A stretch of 64,000 nt of DNA from Kordiimonas pumila. GTDB taxonomy: Bacteria; Pseudomonadota; Alphaproteobacteria; Sphingomonadales; Kordiimonadaceae. Shown in pieces: positions 44,088 through 54,358 of this stretch; positions within the stretch are counted from its first letter, which is position 1, and the number at the start of each line of letters is the position of its first letter. The stretch lies in NCBI RefSeq assembly GCF_015240255.1, contig NZ_CP061205.1, positions 1,881,501-1,945,500 on the forward strand, given 5' to 3'. Under the pieces are notes generated by a model. It worked only from the letters and a program-made list of their open reading frames with translations, did not search any database and had not been told where the DNA came from. Both the position numbers and the translations under genes were made by a program.

Positions 44088-44741
44088 ATGAATGATTTAT
44101 TCACATCCGCAGGTATTGCAATAACCACTGGCCCAGACTGGTCTGCAGAAATGTCTATTCTCTCTGAAAATGGCGGATTAGTTTGTGGTATTGATGAAGT
44201 AGGGCGAGGCCCTCTTGCAGGCCCCGTGGTTGCGGCTGCGGTTATATTGGACCCAGAGAAAATTCCCCAAGGTCTAAATGACAGTAAAAAATTAAGCGAA
44301 AAAAGACGTGCATATCTTTATGCACTTATAAAAGAAACTGCAATTGCGGTTTCTGTGGCCGAAGCAAGTGTCGCTGAAATTGATGATATTAATATTTTGC
44401 AGGCGTCTATGCTGGCTATGCGTCGTGCAATGGGGGGGCTTTCTGTAAGGCCGTCCTGTGCACTTGTAGATGGTAACCGCGACCCAAACCTTAGAATACC
44501 CACTCGTACACTTGTTAAAGGGGATAGCAGGTCACTTTCAATCGCAGCGGCCAGTATTATCGCAAAAGTTTTTCGTGACGAGTTGATGAAAAAGTTAGCA
44601 AAAGACTATCCAGAGTATGGGTGGGGCAAAAACGCAGGATATGGTGTTGCATATCATTTGGCTGCACTAAAGATTGTGGGTGTTAGTCCTCATCATCGAC
44701 GTTCTTTTTCACCGATTCGCAATATTTTAAGTGAAGAATAG
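44088..44741 (+). CDS. rnhB: Ribonuclease HII
   Basis: The start ATG 44088 has GAGGGG seven bases upstream; a longer frame from 44037 would begin beside the terminator. The 217-residue protein has the signature GIDEVGRGPLAGPV with catalytic D36 and E37, the LNDSKKLSEKRR segment near residue 62, and further acids in ALVDGN and SIIAKVFRD. It removes misincorporated ribonucleotides from DNA. ccrM follows in the same direction, an order also seen in other Alphaproteobacteria. Confidence 0.95.
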   Translation: MNDLFTSAGIAITTGPDWSAEMSILSENGGLVCGIDEVGRGPLAGPVVAAAVILDPEKIPQGLNDSKKLSEKRRAYLYALIKETAIAVSVAEASVAEIDDINILQASMLAMRRAMGGLSVRPSCALVDGNRDPNLRIPTRTLVKGDSRSLSIAAASIIAKVFRDELMKKLAKDYPEYGWGKNAGYGVAYHLAALKIVGVSPHHRRSFSPIRNILSEE

Positions 44742-44754
44742 CTAACAAACTATT

Positions 44755-44803
44755 GATTCATATAAAAGAATCACTTGACCTCGATTCGATTTCGAATCAT
44801 GAT
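44755..44803 (+). promoter_or_regulatory. ccrM promoter with clustered GANTC methylation sites
   Basis: Four GANTC sites lie within 44 bp: 44755-44759, 44768-44772, 44783-44787 and 44794-44798. A fifth lies at 44714-44718 inside the end of rnhB. A candidate promoter, TTGACC at 44775-44780 and CATGAT at 44798-44803 (17-bp spacer), has two of the sites in its spacer and two just upstream. CcrM methylates GANTC, so the gene's product can mark its own promoter. Confidence 0.75.
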
Positions 44804-44851
44804 CACCTCTGTAATTCGCTGAAAACTTATCATAATATCAGCTCAAAATGA

Positions 44852-46003
<1,152 letters not shown>

Positions 46004-46016
46004 TCCATAGATGATA

Positions 46017-46077
46017 GAAATACAGATGCCCATCTGTATTTCCTCCGTTGCCGCCCTCTGCCCAGAGGGCGGCATTT
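46017..46077 (+). terminator. Two stacked hairpins after ccrM
   Basis: GAAATACAGATG (46017-46028) pairs with CATCTGTATTTC (46031-46042), and then GCCGCCCTCTG (46050-46060) pairs with CAGAGGGCGGC (46063-46073) followed by ATTTTC. The second, GC-rich stem looks like the terminator; the first is unusual in being perfect for twelve bases. Confidence 0.85.
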
Positions 46078-46095
46078 TCATAACGCTGTAGAGTG

Positions 46096-46254
46096 TTATT
46101 TTTTTGCAATTATATAAATTGCGTGAATAATCCCCGGCAGGTACCCACATATTGTCAATAGAATATTAAGCCAGAAGTGTAGCCCAAGCCCAACTTGTAA
46201 GAATACTCCGACAGGCGGCAATATGATGGCAAATATAATACGAATGATATCCAT
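46096..46254 (-). CDS. YqaE/Pmp3 family small membrane protein
   Basis: The 52-residue frame on the minus strand begins MDIIRIIFAIILPPVGVFLQ and continues with GLHFWLNILLTICGYLPG, ending IIAKK. This matches the Pmp3/YqaE family (PF01679) over its full length, with two membrane helices. AGGAG precedes the ATG by seven bases. These peptides are linked to membrane potential and salt or stress responses in yeast, plants and bacteria. It is convergent with ccrM, whose terminator hairpins end about 20 bases from its stop. Confidence 0.93.
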   Translation of the reverse strand: MDIIRIIFAIILPPVGVFLQVGLGLHFWLNILLTICGYLPGIIHAIYIIAKK

Positions 46255-46443
46255 AGCTTACTCCTGAGTGTGGTGTTTTTTGGTGTGGGTAAAGGTTTGT
46301 TTACCCAAAGTTATGTTTTTGACATTACTTTTCTGATCTATGAAATCAATCAATTTCAGTTTTATAGCGCTGGTTAGCACTTATATTTTATTAACTAAAG
46401 TTGTTTAATCTTTCTCTGGGGTTGAAAGAACAGAGGAAATGCC

Positions 46444-48495
46444 ATGTCGCGTTGGATGCAAAATAAGCCATTTTCATTCAGAGTATATATGCTTGCAGGG
46501 GGCGCATTGCTGGGCCTGATAGCGATTGTTATACTCGGCCTTGTCATTTCTACAACAGTTCAAAATAGTAGAGATAGGGCAGATTATTTCAATAGTATCA
46601 GTATGATGCAGAAAGATCTTGAGAATTATTCTTTACAGATGCGCCGTAAAGAAAAAGATTTTTTTATTCGACAAGAAATCAAATATGCTGACGGCTATTA
46701 TGAGGAAGTTGCCCACGCTCAAAGTGTTGTAAAAAAACTTTTGGATAGTGAGGTTTCAAGCGAATTTCATAGTGCTGTTAAAGCGTTAAATGATATTTTG
46801 CCCCGGCACGCAAAACAGTTTGATGTGGTTAAGGAAGATTACGTTCAATTGGGGCTTGATGAAAATGCTGGCCTGCAGGGGCAATTGCGGGATGCTGTAC
46901 ACGAAATTGAAAACATACTTTCTGAGTATAAGTCTGATAAGCTTGAAATACTGATGCTAATGATGCGCAGGCATGAAAAAGATTTCATTATGCGTGTCGA
47001 TGAAAAATATATTGGCAGGATGAATGACCGCAGTAAGGAGTTTCAGGATAGCTTGATGAAGGAAGATATTGCGGCATCTGCGAAAGAGGAAATTCTAACT
47101 AATCTTAACACCTATATTTCCACATTTAATGCTTATGCAAAATTACGGTTGCAGCTGGATGACAACACAAAAAAACTTAGTGATATCTATGCTGAAACGA
47201 CTGAGCCTTTTGAAATAATTTCTAAAGCGTCACAGGATGGAACTATCGCTGCAGAACAAGCAGCTGAGGATACCGAACAAGTCGGTTTTATTGCCACTAT
47301 GGGGGTTGGTTTTGTCATTATATTGCTGGTTAGTTTATTATCTGCGCTGATCATACGTATTACCATCGCGCCAGTTAAAAGCCTTGAGAATGCCCTACAA
47401 AAAATTGCAGCGGGCGATTTTAAGGTCGCTATTCCTGGTGCCGAAAACAAGGATGAATTTGGCCGTATGGCCCATGTCACGGCAGAACTACGCGACAGTG
47501 CTGCTGAGCGAGTTCGCCTTGAAGCTGAAGCGCGGACGCATGCAGAACGCCAAGCTGCACTTGAAAAAAGAGAAATTGAATTACAGGCTGAGCGCGAGCG
47601 TGAAGAGCGTGAACGTGAAAAAGAGCAACTCCGTATTAGGGAAGAGCGCAATCAGATGATTGGCAAACTGATTGCCGAGTTTGAGAAGTCTATTAGCATA
47701 GCGATCTCCAATCTTAGCCAATCCTCTTCAAAGATGCGTGAAACTGCTACTGGTATGGTCTCTGTTGCAGATACGACAAGCAGGCAGGTGGAAAGCGTTA
47801 GTAACGAATCCCATCAAATGCAGGACAATGTTACGTCGATGGCATCTGCTATTGAAGAGTTTGCGGCTTCTATTGCGGAAGTGAGTCAGCAAATGCAGCG
47901 TGCATCGTCAAACTCGCGCGAGGCTATGTCTGCTGCGAAAGATGGTCAGGCGGCTATTGAAAAACTCTCAGACGCTTCTAGCCAGATAGAGGGCGTGGTG
48001 AAACTGATCAATGATATATCTGAACAAACCAATTTACTGGCGTTGAATGCCACAATTGAGGCTGCGCGTGCAGGTGAGGCAGGTAAAGGGTTTGCTGTTG
48101 TTGCAAGCGAAGTAAAAGCGCTCGCTAACCAAACGGCCAAAGCTATCGAAGGGATTACATCTCAAATTGTTGCTATCCAAAACGTGACAGGATCTACAGT
48201 GAATGCGATGGATTCAATTAGTGGCGCTAATGATCGGTTAAATCAAGTTATGTCGAGTATTGCTGCGGCCGTTGAAGAGCAGGAAGTAACGACAAATGAC
48301 ATTAGCCGTGGGGTTCAGTTTGCAGCAGAGGGCACACGGCGTGTAGCATCAGATATTCTGGTTGTAACCGAGGGAGCTAAGAAAACTGGCTCAGCCTCTA
48401 ATAGTGTAATGGAAGAGGCAAATAAACTTGATGGGCTTTCGTCTAGCTTGCGCATAGAGGTTGAAACTTTCCTTGGGCAGGAGCGGACGCTTTAA
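46444..48495 (+). CDS. Methyl-accepting chemotaxis protein with HBM-type sensor
   Basis: The 683-residue protein has membrane helices at about 13-35 and 280-305 around a helical periplasmic sensor. The sensor holds the repeated motif [11 protein letters not shown] (about residue 60) and [11 protein letters not shown] (about 176), the hallmark of the helical bimodular (HBM) domain that binds small organic acids in McpS-type receptors. HAMP follows (about 305-358), then a Glu/Arg-rich coiled coil and the signalling domain with the tip [28 protein letters not shown] near 530. No other chemotaxis gene is nearby. No CheR-tether pentapeptide at the C-terminus. Confidence 0.92.
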   Translation: MSRWMQNKPFSFRVYMLAGGALLGLIAIVILGLVISTTVQNSRDRADYFNSISMMQKDLENYSLQMRRKEKDFFIRQEIKYADGYYEEVAHAQSVVKKLLDSEVSSEFHSAVKALNDILPRHAKQFDVVKEDYVQLGLDENAGLQGQLRDAVHEIENILSEYKSDKLEILMLMMRRHEKDFIMRVDEKYIGRMNDRSKEFQDSLMKEDIAASAKEEILTNLNTYISTFNAYAKLRLQLDDNTKKLSDIYAETTEPFEIISKASQDGTIAAEQAAEDTEQVGFIATMGVGFVIILLVSLLSALIIRITIAPVKSLENALQKIAAGDFKVAIPGAENKDEFGRMAHVTAELRDSAAERVRLEAEARTHAERQAALEKREIELQAEREREEREREKEQLRIREERNQMIGKLIAEFEKSISIAISNLSQSSSKMRETATGMVSVADTTSRQVESVSNESHQMQDNVTSMASAIEEFAASIAEVSQQMQRASSNSREAMSAAKDGQAAIEKLSDASSQIEGVVKLINDISEQTNLLALNATIEAARAGEAGKGFAVVASEVKALANQTAKAIEGITSQIVAIQNVTGSTVNAMDSISGANDRLNQVMSSIAAAVEEQEVTTNDISRGVQFAAEGTRRVASDILVVTEGAKKTGSASNSVMEEANKLDGLSSSLRIEVETFLGQERTL

Positions 48496-48500
48496 ATTGT

Positions 48501-48529
48501 GTGTCATTTATTTGTCACAGTAATGTAAC
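48501..48529 (+). promoter_or_regulatory. Pho-box-like triple repeat before the porin gene
   Basis: GTGTCATTTATTTGTCAC (48501-48518) resembles the PhoB box CTGTCATAWAWCTGTCAY. A third unit ATGTAAC (48523-48529) continues the exact 11-bp phasing (starts 48501, 48512, 48523). This is how PhoB dimers bind in tandem. A TATGCT -10-like sequence at 48561-48566 is somewhat far away. The box starts five bases after the chemoreceptor stop. Confidence 0.6.
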
Positions 48530-48738
48530 CTTTTTGCAAAGCGGCGCAGTTTTGCTTTTGTATGCTAGGCTTTTCTCAGTAAGTACCCATGTTATCAAAT
48601 ACTTAGCTTGGGTTATCGTTTGCCATTACAGCTTGATAGTAAGGAAACGATAACCTTTTTGGCGTATTAAGAAGTACGGCGTGTATCAAGCGTGTACCGG
48701 GGATGAGGCATTCTGCCAAAAGAGAAAAGAGAAACGCA

Positions 48739-50034
48739 ATGATGAATAGAAACTTTCTATCAACTCTGTTGTTGGCATCAGCACTGTCAACCGGGGTTGC
48801 AACACCACTGTATGCTCAGTCAATTGAAGAGCTTAAAGCACAACTTGAAATGCTATCAAAACGCATTGAAGAGCTGGAAAAAAAGCAAGCGGCAGCCCCA
48901 CAAGGCAAAGTTGCAGAGATTAAAAAGGCTGGCCCTGCGCTGACACTGGCAACAGATGATGGTTTGTTTGAGTTTAAACTGCGTGGAAGGCTTTATGCGG
49001 ATGCAGGCTGGGCACACGATAACGATGATGCCATGAATGTTGCGGGAACAGAACTGAGGGCCGCAAGAATTGGTATTGAAGGAAAAGCCTGGGGTAAAAT
49101 TGGATACAGGTTTGAGGCGGATTTTGCAGGAAATACAACAACTGTGAATGATGCTTTTATAACATATCCAACAAGTTTTGGTAAAGTGACCGTTGGTAAC
49201 TTTAAGACACCGAACTCTCTGGAAGAGCAAACATCGTCGCGGTTTGTAACATTCATAGAAAGAGGTGCTTTCACCGATGCCTTTAATTTGGCGCGCCAAT
49301 TAGGCGTGAGTCTCAGTAATGGCGGCGATAACTGGACATTTAAGGCTGCGGTTTTCCGGGGCAGTGTCTCAGATACAGCTGACGAGCAGGGCACTACCCT
49401 TGCGGGCAGGGTAACATACGGCGGGAAGTTTGATAATGGTGCGTGGATGCTGGGCGGTTCTGTGCGGTATCAAGAGGCTTCTGAGGGGGCACAGTACCGG
49501 TACCGCCAACGAACATATCACCATCTTTCTGACCGACTTTTGGCAACGGGCTTTATCACAGATGAAGATTTCATGTATGGCTTAGAAGCCGCAGCACAAA
49601 TGGGGGCTTTTCATGCTTCTGCTGAATGGGCTTCTCTTTCTGCGAAAGATGGTGGTTCGGCAGCGCGTAATGCCACCTTCTCAGGTGGGTATGTGGAAGC
49701 AGGCTGGTTCATCACTGGTGAAAGCAGGCCATTGAAGCTTTCTTCAGGTGTATGGGACCGTGCGGCAGTAAACTCGCCTATCCATAAAGGCGGTGTTGGC
49801 GCATGGGAAGTCGCGGCAAAATACGATATTATCGACCTAACTGATAACGGCGTGTTTGGCGGTGAGATGGATACAATAGTGATTGGCTTAAATTGGTATT
49901 TAAACCGCCATGCCCGTGTGATGGCCAACTATAGTCATAGCACTATAGACGACGCTTTTGATGTTGCTGCAAACGGCGCTGACGGTGAAAACTCGGCAGA
50001 TACATTTGGGCTGCGTTTCCAGATTGACTGGTAA
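48739..50034 (+). CDS. Porin of the OprO/OprP (phosphate-selective) family
   Basis: The protein (431 residues from ATG 48739, or 430 from the next ATG) starts with a signal peptide ending PLYAQ, then a short coiled coil (IEELKAQLEMLSKRIEELEKKQAA) that likely trimerises or tethers in the periplasm. The rest is beta-barrel with alternating polar strands and the C-terminal phenylalanine-rich end LRFQIDW. RLYADAGWAHD near residue 93 and EARIGIEGKAWGKIGYRFEADF-like strands fit PF07396. A Pho-box-like element upstream supports a phosphate role; this is inference. Confidence 0.88.
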   Translation: MMNRNFLSTLLLASALSTGVATPLYAQSIEELKAQLEMLSKRIEELEKKQAAAPQGKVAEIKKAGPALTLATDDGLFEFKLRGRLYADAGWAHDNDDAMNVAGTELRAARIGIEGKAWGKIGYRFEADFAGNTTTVNDAFITYPTSFGKVTVGNFKTPNSLEEQTSSRFVTFIERGAFTDAFNLARQLGVSLSNGGDNWTFKAAVFRGSVSDTADEQGTTLAGRVTYGGKFDNGAWMLGGSVRYQEASEGAQYRYRQRTYHHLSDRLLATGFITDEDFMYGLEAAAQMGAFHASAEWASLSAKDGGSAARNATFSGGYVEAGWFITGESRPLKLSSGVWDRAAVNSPIHKGGVGAWEVAAKYDIIDLTDNGVFGGEMDTIVIGLNWYLNRHARVMANYSHSTIDDAFDVAANGADGENSADTFGLRFQIDW

Positions 50035-50060
50035 GACAAACTGCTAGTAACCTATTTTAC

Positions 50061-50100
50061 ACATGGGGCGGTGAGATTGTATCTTGCTGCTCCATGTTTA
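50061..50100 (+). terminator. Probable terminator after the porin gene
   Basis: ACATGGGGC (50061-50069) pairs with GCTCCATGT (50089-50097), with one G-U pair, and AGAT/ATCT can pair in the loop. TTTAT follows. Moderate support. Confidence 0.6.
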
Positions 50101-50327
50101 TAATACGGGCCAAATTTATACTAAATCGGGCAATTTTTTTCTGGTATTTATGATTAATTGTCATTAGCTTGAAGCGTATTGAACATAAATATGAAACGGA
50201 GCCTATGTTAAGCAGCAACCACACAGAACGACGCACCTGCATGCGACGACGATAAGTGCCTATAGCTTATTGGGAAATGTTGTGTTTGACTTGGCGTCAT
50301 TGATGCCTATTACATAGGATATAGCCG

Positions 50328-50888
50328 ATGATCGTATTTGATCAGGAAAGGCCGGAAGATTCAGCAGTAGTGGAAAGCCTGCTGGATGCGGCTTTTGGCC
50401 CTAACCGGTTCGAAAAAGCTTCGTATAAACTTCGGATAAATAACCCTCCTATTGCTGAGTTCTCGTATGTTGCCCGCGATGGCGATAGAATCGTTGGCTC
50501 AGTAAGATATAATAAAATTCAGGTCTGCGATTTATTGCGCGGTACGCATATTAATGCAGTGTTGCTGGGGCCGCTTGCAATAGTTGCTGATCGTAAAGAT
50601 CAGGGTATTGGGGCACAACTACTATCGCGTACTATAGCGGCTCTTAATGCGGCGGGGCACCACCGTATTTTGTTGGTGGGTGATTTAGCATATTATCAAC
50701 GTTTTGGGTTTGTACCGGTCTTACCAAATTATATCACGCTACCAGGCGGGAAAGATGCGAGACGTTTGCTTGTGCGCCAGCCCGAGAGCATGTCCGCTTT
50801 GCCATCCGTTGGTAAAATAATAGCAGGATGGTCAGAGGAATACCGCGCAGCCATGCCGCATGAACGCGCTTATATATCAGCCGCCTAG
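50328..50888 (+). CDS. GNAT-family N-acetyltransferase
   Basis: The 186-residue protein has the acetyl-CoA-binding motif A of GNAT enzymes: LLGPLAIVADRKDQGIGAQLLSRTI near residue 80, with the Q/R-x-x-G-x-G/A loop as KDQGIGA, and YYQRFGFVPV near 125. The N-terminal DSAVVESLLDAAFGP and the layout resemble the predicted acetyltransferases COG3153. The substrate is unknown. It stands apart from the DUF1285 operon by 69 bp. Confidence 0.88.
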   Translation: MIVFDQERPEDSAVVESLLDAAFGPNRFEKASYKLRINNPPIAEFSYVARDGDRIVGSVRYNKIQVCDLLRGTHINAVLLGPLAIVADRKDQGIGAQLLSRTIAALNAAGHHRILLVGDLAYYQRFGFVPVLPNYITLPGGKDARRLLVRQPESMSALPSVGKIIAGWSEEYRAAMPHERAYISAA

Positions 50889-50957
50889 GCTTATAACATA
50901 TATAAGGGGTTTTCAGATCCTCTTTGAACGCCATATACTATCTGTAAGGAGCAGTAT

Positions 50958-51530
50958 ATGGCACAAAGCGCAAATTTTGATCTAACAGAGTTTATGAAAC
51001 AGGTAGCAGGGCAGAAGTTCCCGCCTGTTGACAAATGGAACCCTGATTACTGCGGCGATATTGATATGCGCATTGCGGCAGACGGCACATGGTTTTATAT
51101 GGGTACACCCATTACACGGGAACGTATGGTCCGGCTTTTTTCAACGGTGTTACGTAAAGATGAAGATGGGAAAACCTACCTTGTTACACCTGTAGAGAAA
51201 ATAGGCATTAAGGTTGATGATGCACCATTCGTTGCTGTTGAATGTGACCTGCTCACTGATGGTGATAAACAGGTTTTGAGTTTTAGAACCAATGTAGGTG
51301 ATCAGGTTGTTGCGGGGCCTGAGCACCCAATCCGCGTTGAGGTCGACCCTGAAACCGCAGAACCTAGGCCTTATGTGTTAGTGCGTGGCAGGCTTGAGGC
51401 CTTAATTGCTCGCCCGGTTTTTTATCAGTTGGTGGAAAAGGCAAAGCATGTCAAAAAGGGCACTGAAACCGAATTGGTCATAGAAAGCGCAGATACAAGC
51501 TTTAGCCTTGGAAAATGGAGTGAAGATTAA
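50958..51530 (+). CDS. DUF1285 family protein
   Basis: The 190-residue protein matches DUF1285: PPVDKWNPDYCGDIDMRIAADGTWFYMGTPI near residue 22, then RLFSTVLRKDEDGKTYLVTPVEK. It is a small beta-rich cytoplasmic protein of unknown role. AGGAG lies eight bases before the ATG. It shares its last base with the next gene's ATG (TAATG) and heads the DUF1285-Nudix-DUF6111-cca operon typical of Alphaproteobacteria. Confidence 0.92.
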   Translation: MAQSANFDLTEFMKQVAGQKFPPVDKWNPDYCGDIDMRIAADGTWFYMGTPITRERMVRLFSTVLRKDEDGKTYLVTPVEKIGIKVDDAPFVAVECDLLTDGDKQVLSFRTNVGDQVVAGPEHPIRVEVDPETAEPRPYVLVRGRLEALIARPVFYQLVEKAKHVKKGTETELVIESADTSFSLGKWSED

Positions 51531-52153
51531 TGCGCACATGGCTTAAAAAAGCCTTGTCAGAACATAACCCTGCAGCAAAAGGAATGCGCAGCGATTACGA
51601 CCTGAATGGTGATTTAAAAGAAATTGAATTACACGGCCTTACGCTCAGGCAAGCAGCGGTGCTTGTACCAATCGTTGATCGGCGCAGTGGCCCAACGGTA
51701 TTATTAACCCGCAGGGCGGATCATTTAACGCAACATGCTGGGCAGATCAGTTTTCCTGGGGGTAAGGTAGACCCACTGGACGAAGACGTTATCGCAGCGG
51801 CTTTTAGGGAAGCTGAAGAAGAGATTGGGCTACCCCGCTCTTATGTAACACTTAAAGGTTTTTTGGATGGTTATCGAACAGGCACTGGGTTTGAAATTGT
51901 CCCTGTTGTGGGGCTGGTACGTGAAGGGTTTTCACTAACACTGCAAATTGAAGAAGTGGTGGAGGCGTTTGAAGTGCCCCTTTCCTTTATATTGAATAGG
52001 GATAATCATAAGCTTAAAACTGGTGTTTGGCGGGGTACTGAGCGCTCATATTATGCGATAGAGTATGAAGATTATGATATTTGGGGAGCGACAGCGGCAA
52101 TGCTAGTAAACCTGTGTGATGTGCTGGAAGCTGCAAAAGAGGAAATGGCATGA
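51530..52153 (+). CDS. Nudix hydrolase, CoA pyrophosphatase type
   Basis: The 207-residue protein contains the Nudix box GGKVDPLDEDVIAAAFREAEEEIGL near residue 81 with the REAEEEIG metal-binding helix, and upstream LLTRRADHLTQHAGQISFPGG, the CoA-pyrophosphatase signature (NUDT7/NudL-like). It is expected to split coenzyme A or its derivatives into phosphopantetheine and 3',5'-ADP. It overlaps both neighbours by a base or a few (TAATG upstream, ATGA downstream). Confidence 0.93.
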   Translation: MRTWLKKALSEHNPAAKGMRSDYDLNGDLKEIELHGLTLRQAAVLVPIVDRRSGPTVLLTRRADHLTQHAGQISFPGGKVDPLDEDVIAAAFREAEEEIGLPRSYVTLKGFLDGYRTGTGFEIVPVVGLVREGFSLTLQIEEVVEAFEVPLSFILNRDNHKLKTGVWRGTERSYYAIEYEDYDIWGATAAMLVNLCDVLEAAKEEMA

Positions 52154-52479
52154 TACTAGTGATTTTTCGCGTTCTGCTTTTATTGTTGCCGCTTGCCTTA
52201 ATGGTTATGTGGCTACGGTACAGGGCCCTTAAAACGACAGATGAAGGCATATCAGATGCAGATGTTACAAAGGCCCGGCGATTTTTGTTGCTGATCATTG
52301 TGGCAATTATCATCACTGGTATTGGCTTGAAACTTTCTGATGATAGCGGCAACACAGATATGGTCTATGTGCCAGCTAGAATGGAAAACGGCGAACTTAT
52401 ACCGGGTAAGTTTGTTCCTGCCGAAGAGATAGAAAAGCCTGATGCTGCCTCAAAGACAGAAACCGGTGCAGAAAATTAA
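52150..52479 (+). CDS. DUF6111-like small membrane protein
   Basis: The 109-residue protein has two hydrophobic helices (about residues 4-22 and 46-62) and a soluble tail rich in Glu/Lys, with YVPARMENGELIPGKF near residue 75. This layout and the gene position, between a Nudix gene and cca, match DUF6111. Function unknown. It overlaps the Nudix gene by four bases and cca by 38. Confidence 0.8.
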   Translation: MILVIFRVLLLLLPLALMVMWLRYRALKTTDEGISDADVTKARRFLLLIIVAIIITGIGLKLSDDSGNTDMVYVPARMENGELIPGKFVPAEEIEKPDAASKTETGAEN

Positions 52480-53644
52480 AGCCGATTGGCTTGATGCCCT
52501 GCATATCAAAATGATCGTTACAGCCTTGGGGGAGCAGTCTATCAGGTTTGTTGGGGGGGCAGTAAGAGATACACTCATGGGGCGACCTGTGCAGGAAGTT
52601 GATGCTGCCACAACGCTTATACCTTGTGATGTTATAGCAAGGTTAGGGGCTGCTGGGATTAAAGCGGTGCCAACAGGGGTTGAACACGGTACGGTGACTG
52701 CCGTTGTAGAAGGCAAATCAGTTGAGATAACGACTTTACGACGCGATACCGAAACCGATGGCAGGCATGCAGTTGTTGCTTATACTGATAGCTGGAAGGA
52801 AGATGCTAAACGACGCGACTTTACCATGAATGCAGTATATATGGATGCCGCAGGCACTGTTTTTGACCCGCTGGACGGCATTGATGATGTGGTTGCGAGA
52901 AGAGTGCGTTTTATCGGCGATGCCGCAATGCGGATTGAAGAAGACGCCCTCCGAATTTTGCGGTTTTTCCGCTTTAATGCCGTTCTTGGTACAGACGTTA
53001 CTAAAATTGATGCTGAAGGTCTCTCGGCTTGTTCAAAAAAAATATCGTTGCTTGAAAATCTCTCTGTGGAACGGATCAGATCAGAACTGATCAAAATATT
53101 TTCCGCCCCTAAAATCAGCGCGCTGGCTGACGTTATGGAGTCTGCAGGAGTTTTTCAGGCGTTGCAGTTAAAAGTGTTGCTGACGAAGGTAAGCACGCTT
53201 GAGCAAAATGAGTGTAAGCTAGGGCAGCAGGCAATGCCGGAAGTGCGGCTTTTTTATTGCTTGGGTGATATTAGATGCTCTGATGCATTTTCTATGCAAC
53301 TGCGTTTGTCAAACAAGATGAGGGCCATGTTAAAGAGCACAAGCTCTGTCTGGGCTGCCAAAGCAGTAAACACAGATCATGATATCCGTAAGCTTATGTA
53401 TCAATATGGGGCTGAGGCTGTGCAGCAGGCTGGCCTTTGTTCGGGCTGGAATAAAGGCTTTCAAGAAATTGCGCAAAAATGGCACGTGCCTGTTTTGCCT
53501 GTGCAGGGAAAAGATATTATAGCGCAAGGGGTTTTGCCTGGCCCCGAGATTGGTGCAGAGATAAGAAGGCTGGAAGGTCTGTGGGTAGAAAGTGATTTCA
53601 CCCTTACTAAGGCTCAGTTGATTCATATGATAAATACAAAATAA
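52442..53644 (+). CDS. cca: CCA tRNA nucleotidyltransferase
   Basis: The 400-residue protein has the class II polymerase-head motifs: RFVGGAVRDTLMGRP near residue 35, with EVDAATTL supplying the catalytic Asp, RRDFTMNAVYMD near 121, and EDALRILRFFRFNA near 162. It adds or repairs the 3' CCA end of tRNAs. The start is ATG 52442, inside the DUF6111 gene by 38 bases; the next ATG, 23 codons on, would still leave a complete head domain. A terminator follows directly. Confidence 0.95.
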   Translation: MLPQRQKPVQKIKADWLDALHIKMIVTALGEQSIRFVGGAVRDTLMGRPVQEVDAATTLIPCDVIARLGAAGIKAVPTGVEHGTVTAVVEGKSVEITTLRRDTETDGRHAVVAYTDSWKEDAKRRDFTMNAVYMDAAGTVFDPLDGIDDVVARRVRFIGDAAMRIEEDALRILRFFRFNAVLGTDVTKIDAEGLSACSKKISLLENLSVERIRSELIKIFSAPKISALADVMESAGVFQALQLKVLLTKVSTLEQNECKLGQQAMPEVRLFYCLGDIRCSDAFSMQLRLSNKMRAMLKSTSSVWAAKAVNTDHDIRKLMYQYGAEAVQQAGLCSGWNKGFQEIAQKWHVPVLPVQGKDIIAQGVLPGPEIGAEIRRLEGLWVESDFTLTKAQLIHMINTK

Positions 53645-53666
53645 AAGGCGGAAAAACCGCCTTTTA
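53643..53666 (+). terminator. Rho-independent terminator after cca
   Basis: AAAAGGCGG (53643-53651) pairs with CCGCCTTTT (53657-53665) around an A5 loop and starts within the stop codon of cca. The symmetric A/T flanks could serve the convergent SYLF gene as well. Confidence 0.92.
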
Positions 53667-53694
53667 TATTAGCCTAACGATTTATCGTGCTTAC

Positions 53695-54264
53695 TTACTC
53701 ACGATTCAGCTTTTTGTCTTGCCAGTATTTAGTGCCGTGAAGCGACGCCTGCAAGGCAAGGCCATTCTCCGTGAACTGATAAACGCTTACTTTTTTGCGG
53801 ACAGAAGCTGCTTCACCTATCTCGCCGCCTTTGTCTTCGGCGACAGCCGCTGCATCAGCTTCACCAGTGAAATCCCAACCATGCTCAACAAAGTTAGTAA
53901 GGGCATCACGGTCATGGAAAATAAATACGGCTCGAAAATCTTTCACACCTAAACCAAGGCCAATAGCGATTGTGCCCATTTTCATATAGGTATCAATGCC
54001 GCTTTTAGTATCACGTACAACTCCGCGGCCCCCTCCGGCACCTAAAAGCAAAATTTGCACACCCACGTTGGAAAAGACGGCATAGCCTTCAGATTCGTCT
54101 ATTTCTGCCTTGGCTTGAGGGCGAGAAGCGAAAAGGTCAGTCAGCACTTCTTGTCGTATGGCCTGAATTTTTTCACGCTTTTCAGAATTGCTGTCAGCAA
54201 AGGCTGTCGTTGTTGTCATTAAAAGCGAAACAGCCAGTAATAGTGACGTGACTGATTTAATCAT
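53695..54264 (-). CDS. Exported SYLF (YSC84-like) domain protein
   Basis: The start is ATG 54264 with GGAGG five bases upstream, giving 189 residues. A signal peptide ends in TAFAD. The SYLF/YSC84 domain covers about residues 60-185, with GYAVFSNVGVQILLLGAGGGRGVV and the repeated GIDTYMKMGTIAIGLGLGVKDFRAVFIF strands. Eukaryotic relatives bind phosphoinositides; bacterial exported forms are of unknown function. It is convergent with cca. Confidence 0.9.
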   Translation of the reverse strand: MIKSVTSLLLAVSLLMTTTTAFADSNSEKREKIQAIRQEVLTDLFASRPQAKAEIDESEGYAVFSNVGVQILLLGAGGGRGVVRDTKSGIDTYMKMGTIAIGLGLGVKDFRAVFIFHDRDALTNFVEHGWDFTGEADAAAVAEDKGGEIGEAASVRKKVSVYQFTENGLALQASLHGTKYWQDKKLNRE

Positions 54265-54358
54265 ATAATCCTCCAAGACTTCATGTCTGAACCATGTTTA
54301 GCTCAAAAACTGTTCATATAAAACGGCATAATTATGGCAGAAAGGTGTATCCATCAGG

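Noticed and set aside
46389-46406. TTAA-N10-TTAA before the chemoreceptor gene, considered as a CtrA site
   Set aside because: CtrA full sites have a seven-base spacer; this one has ten.
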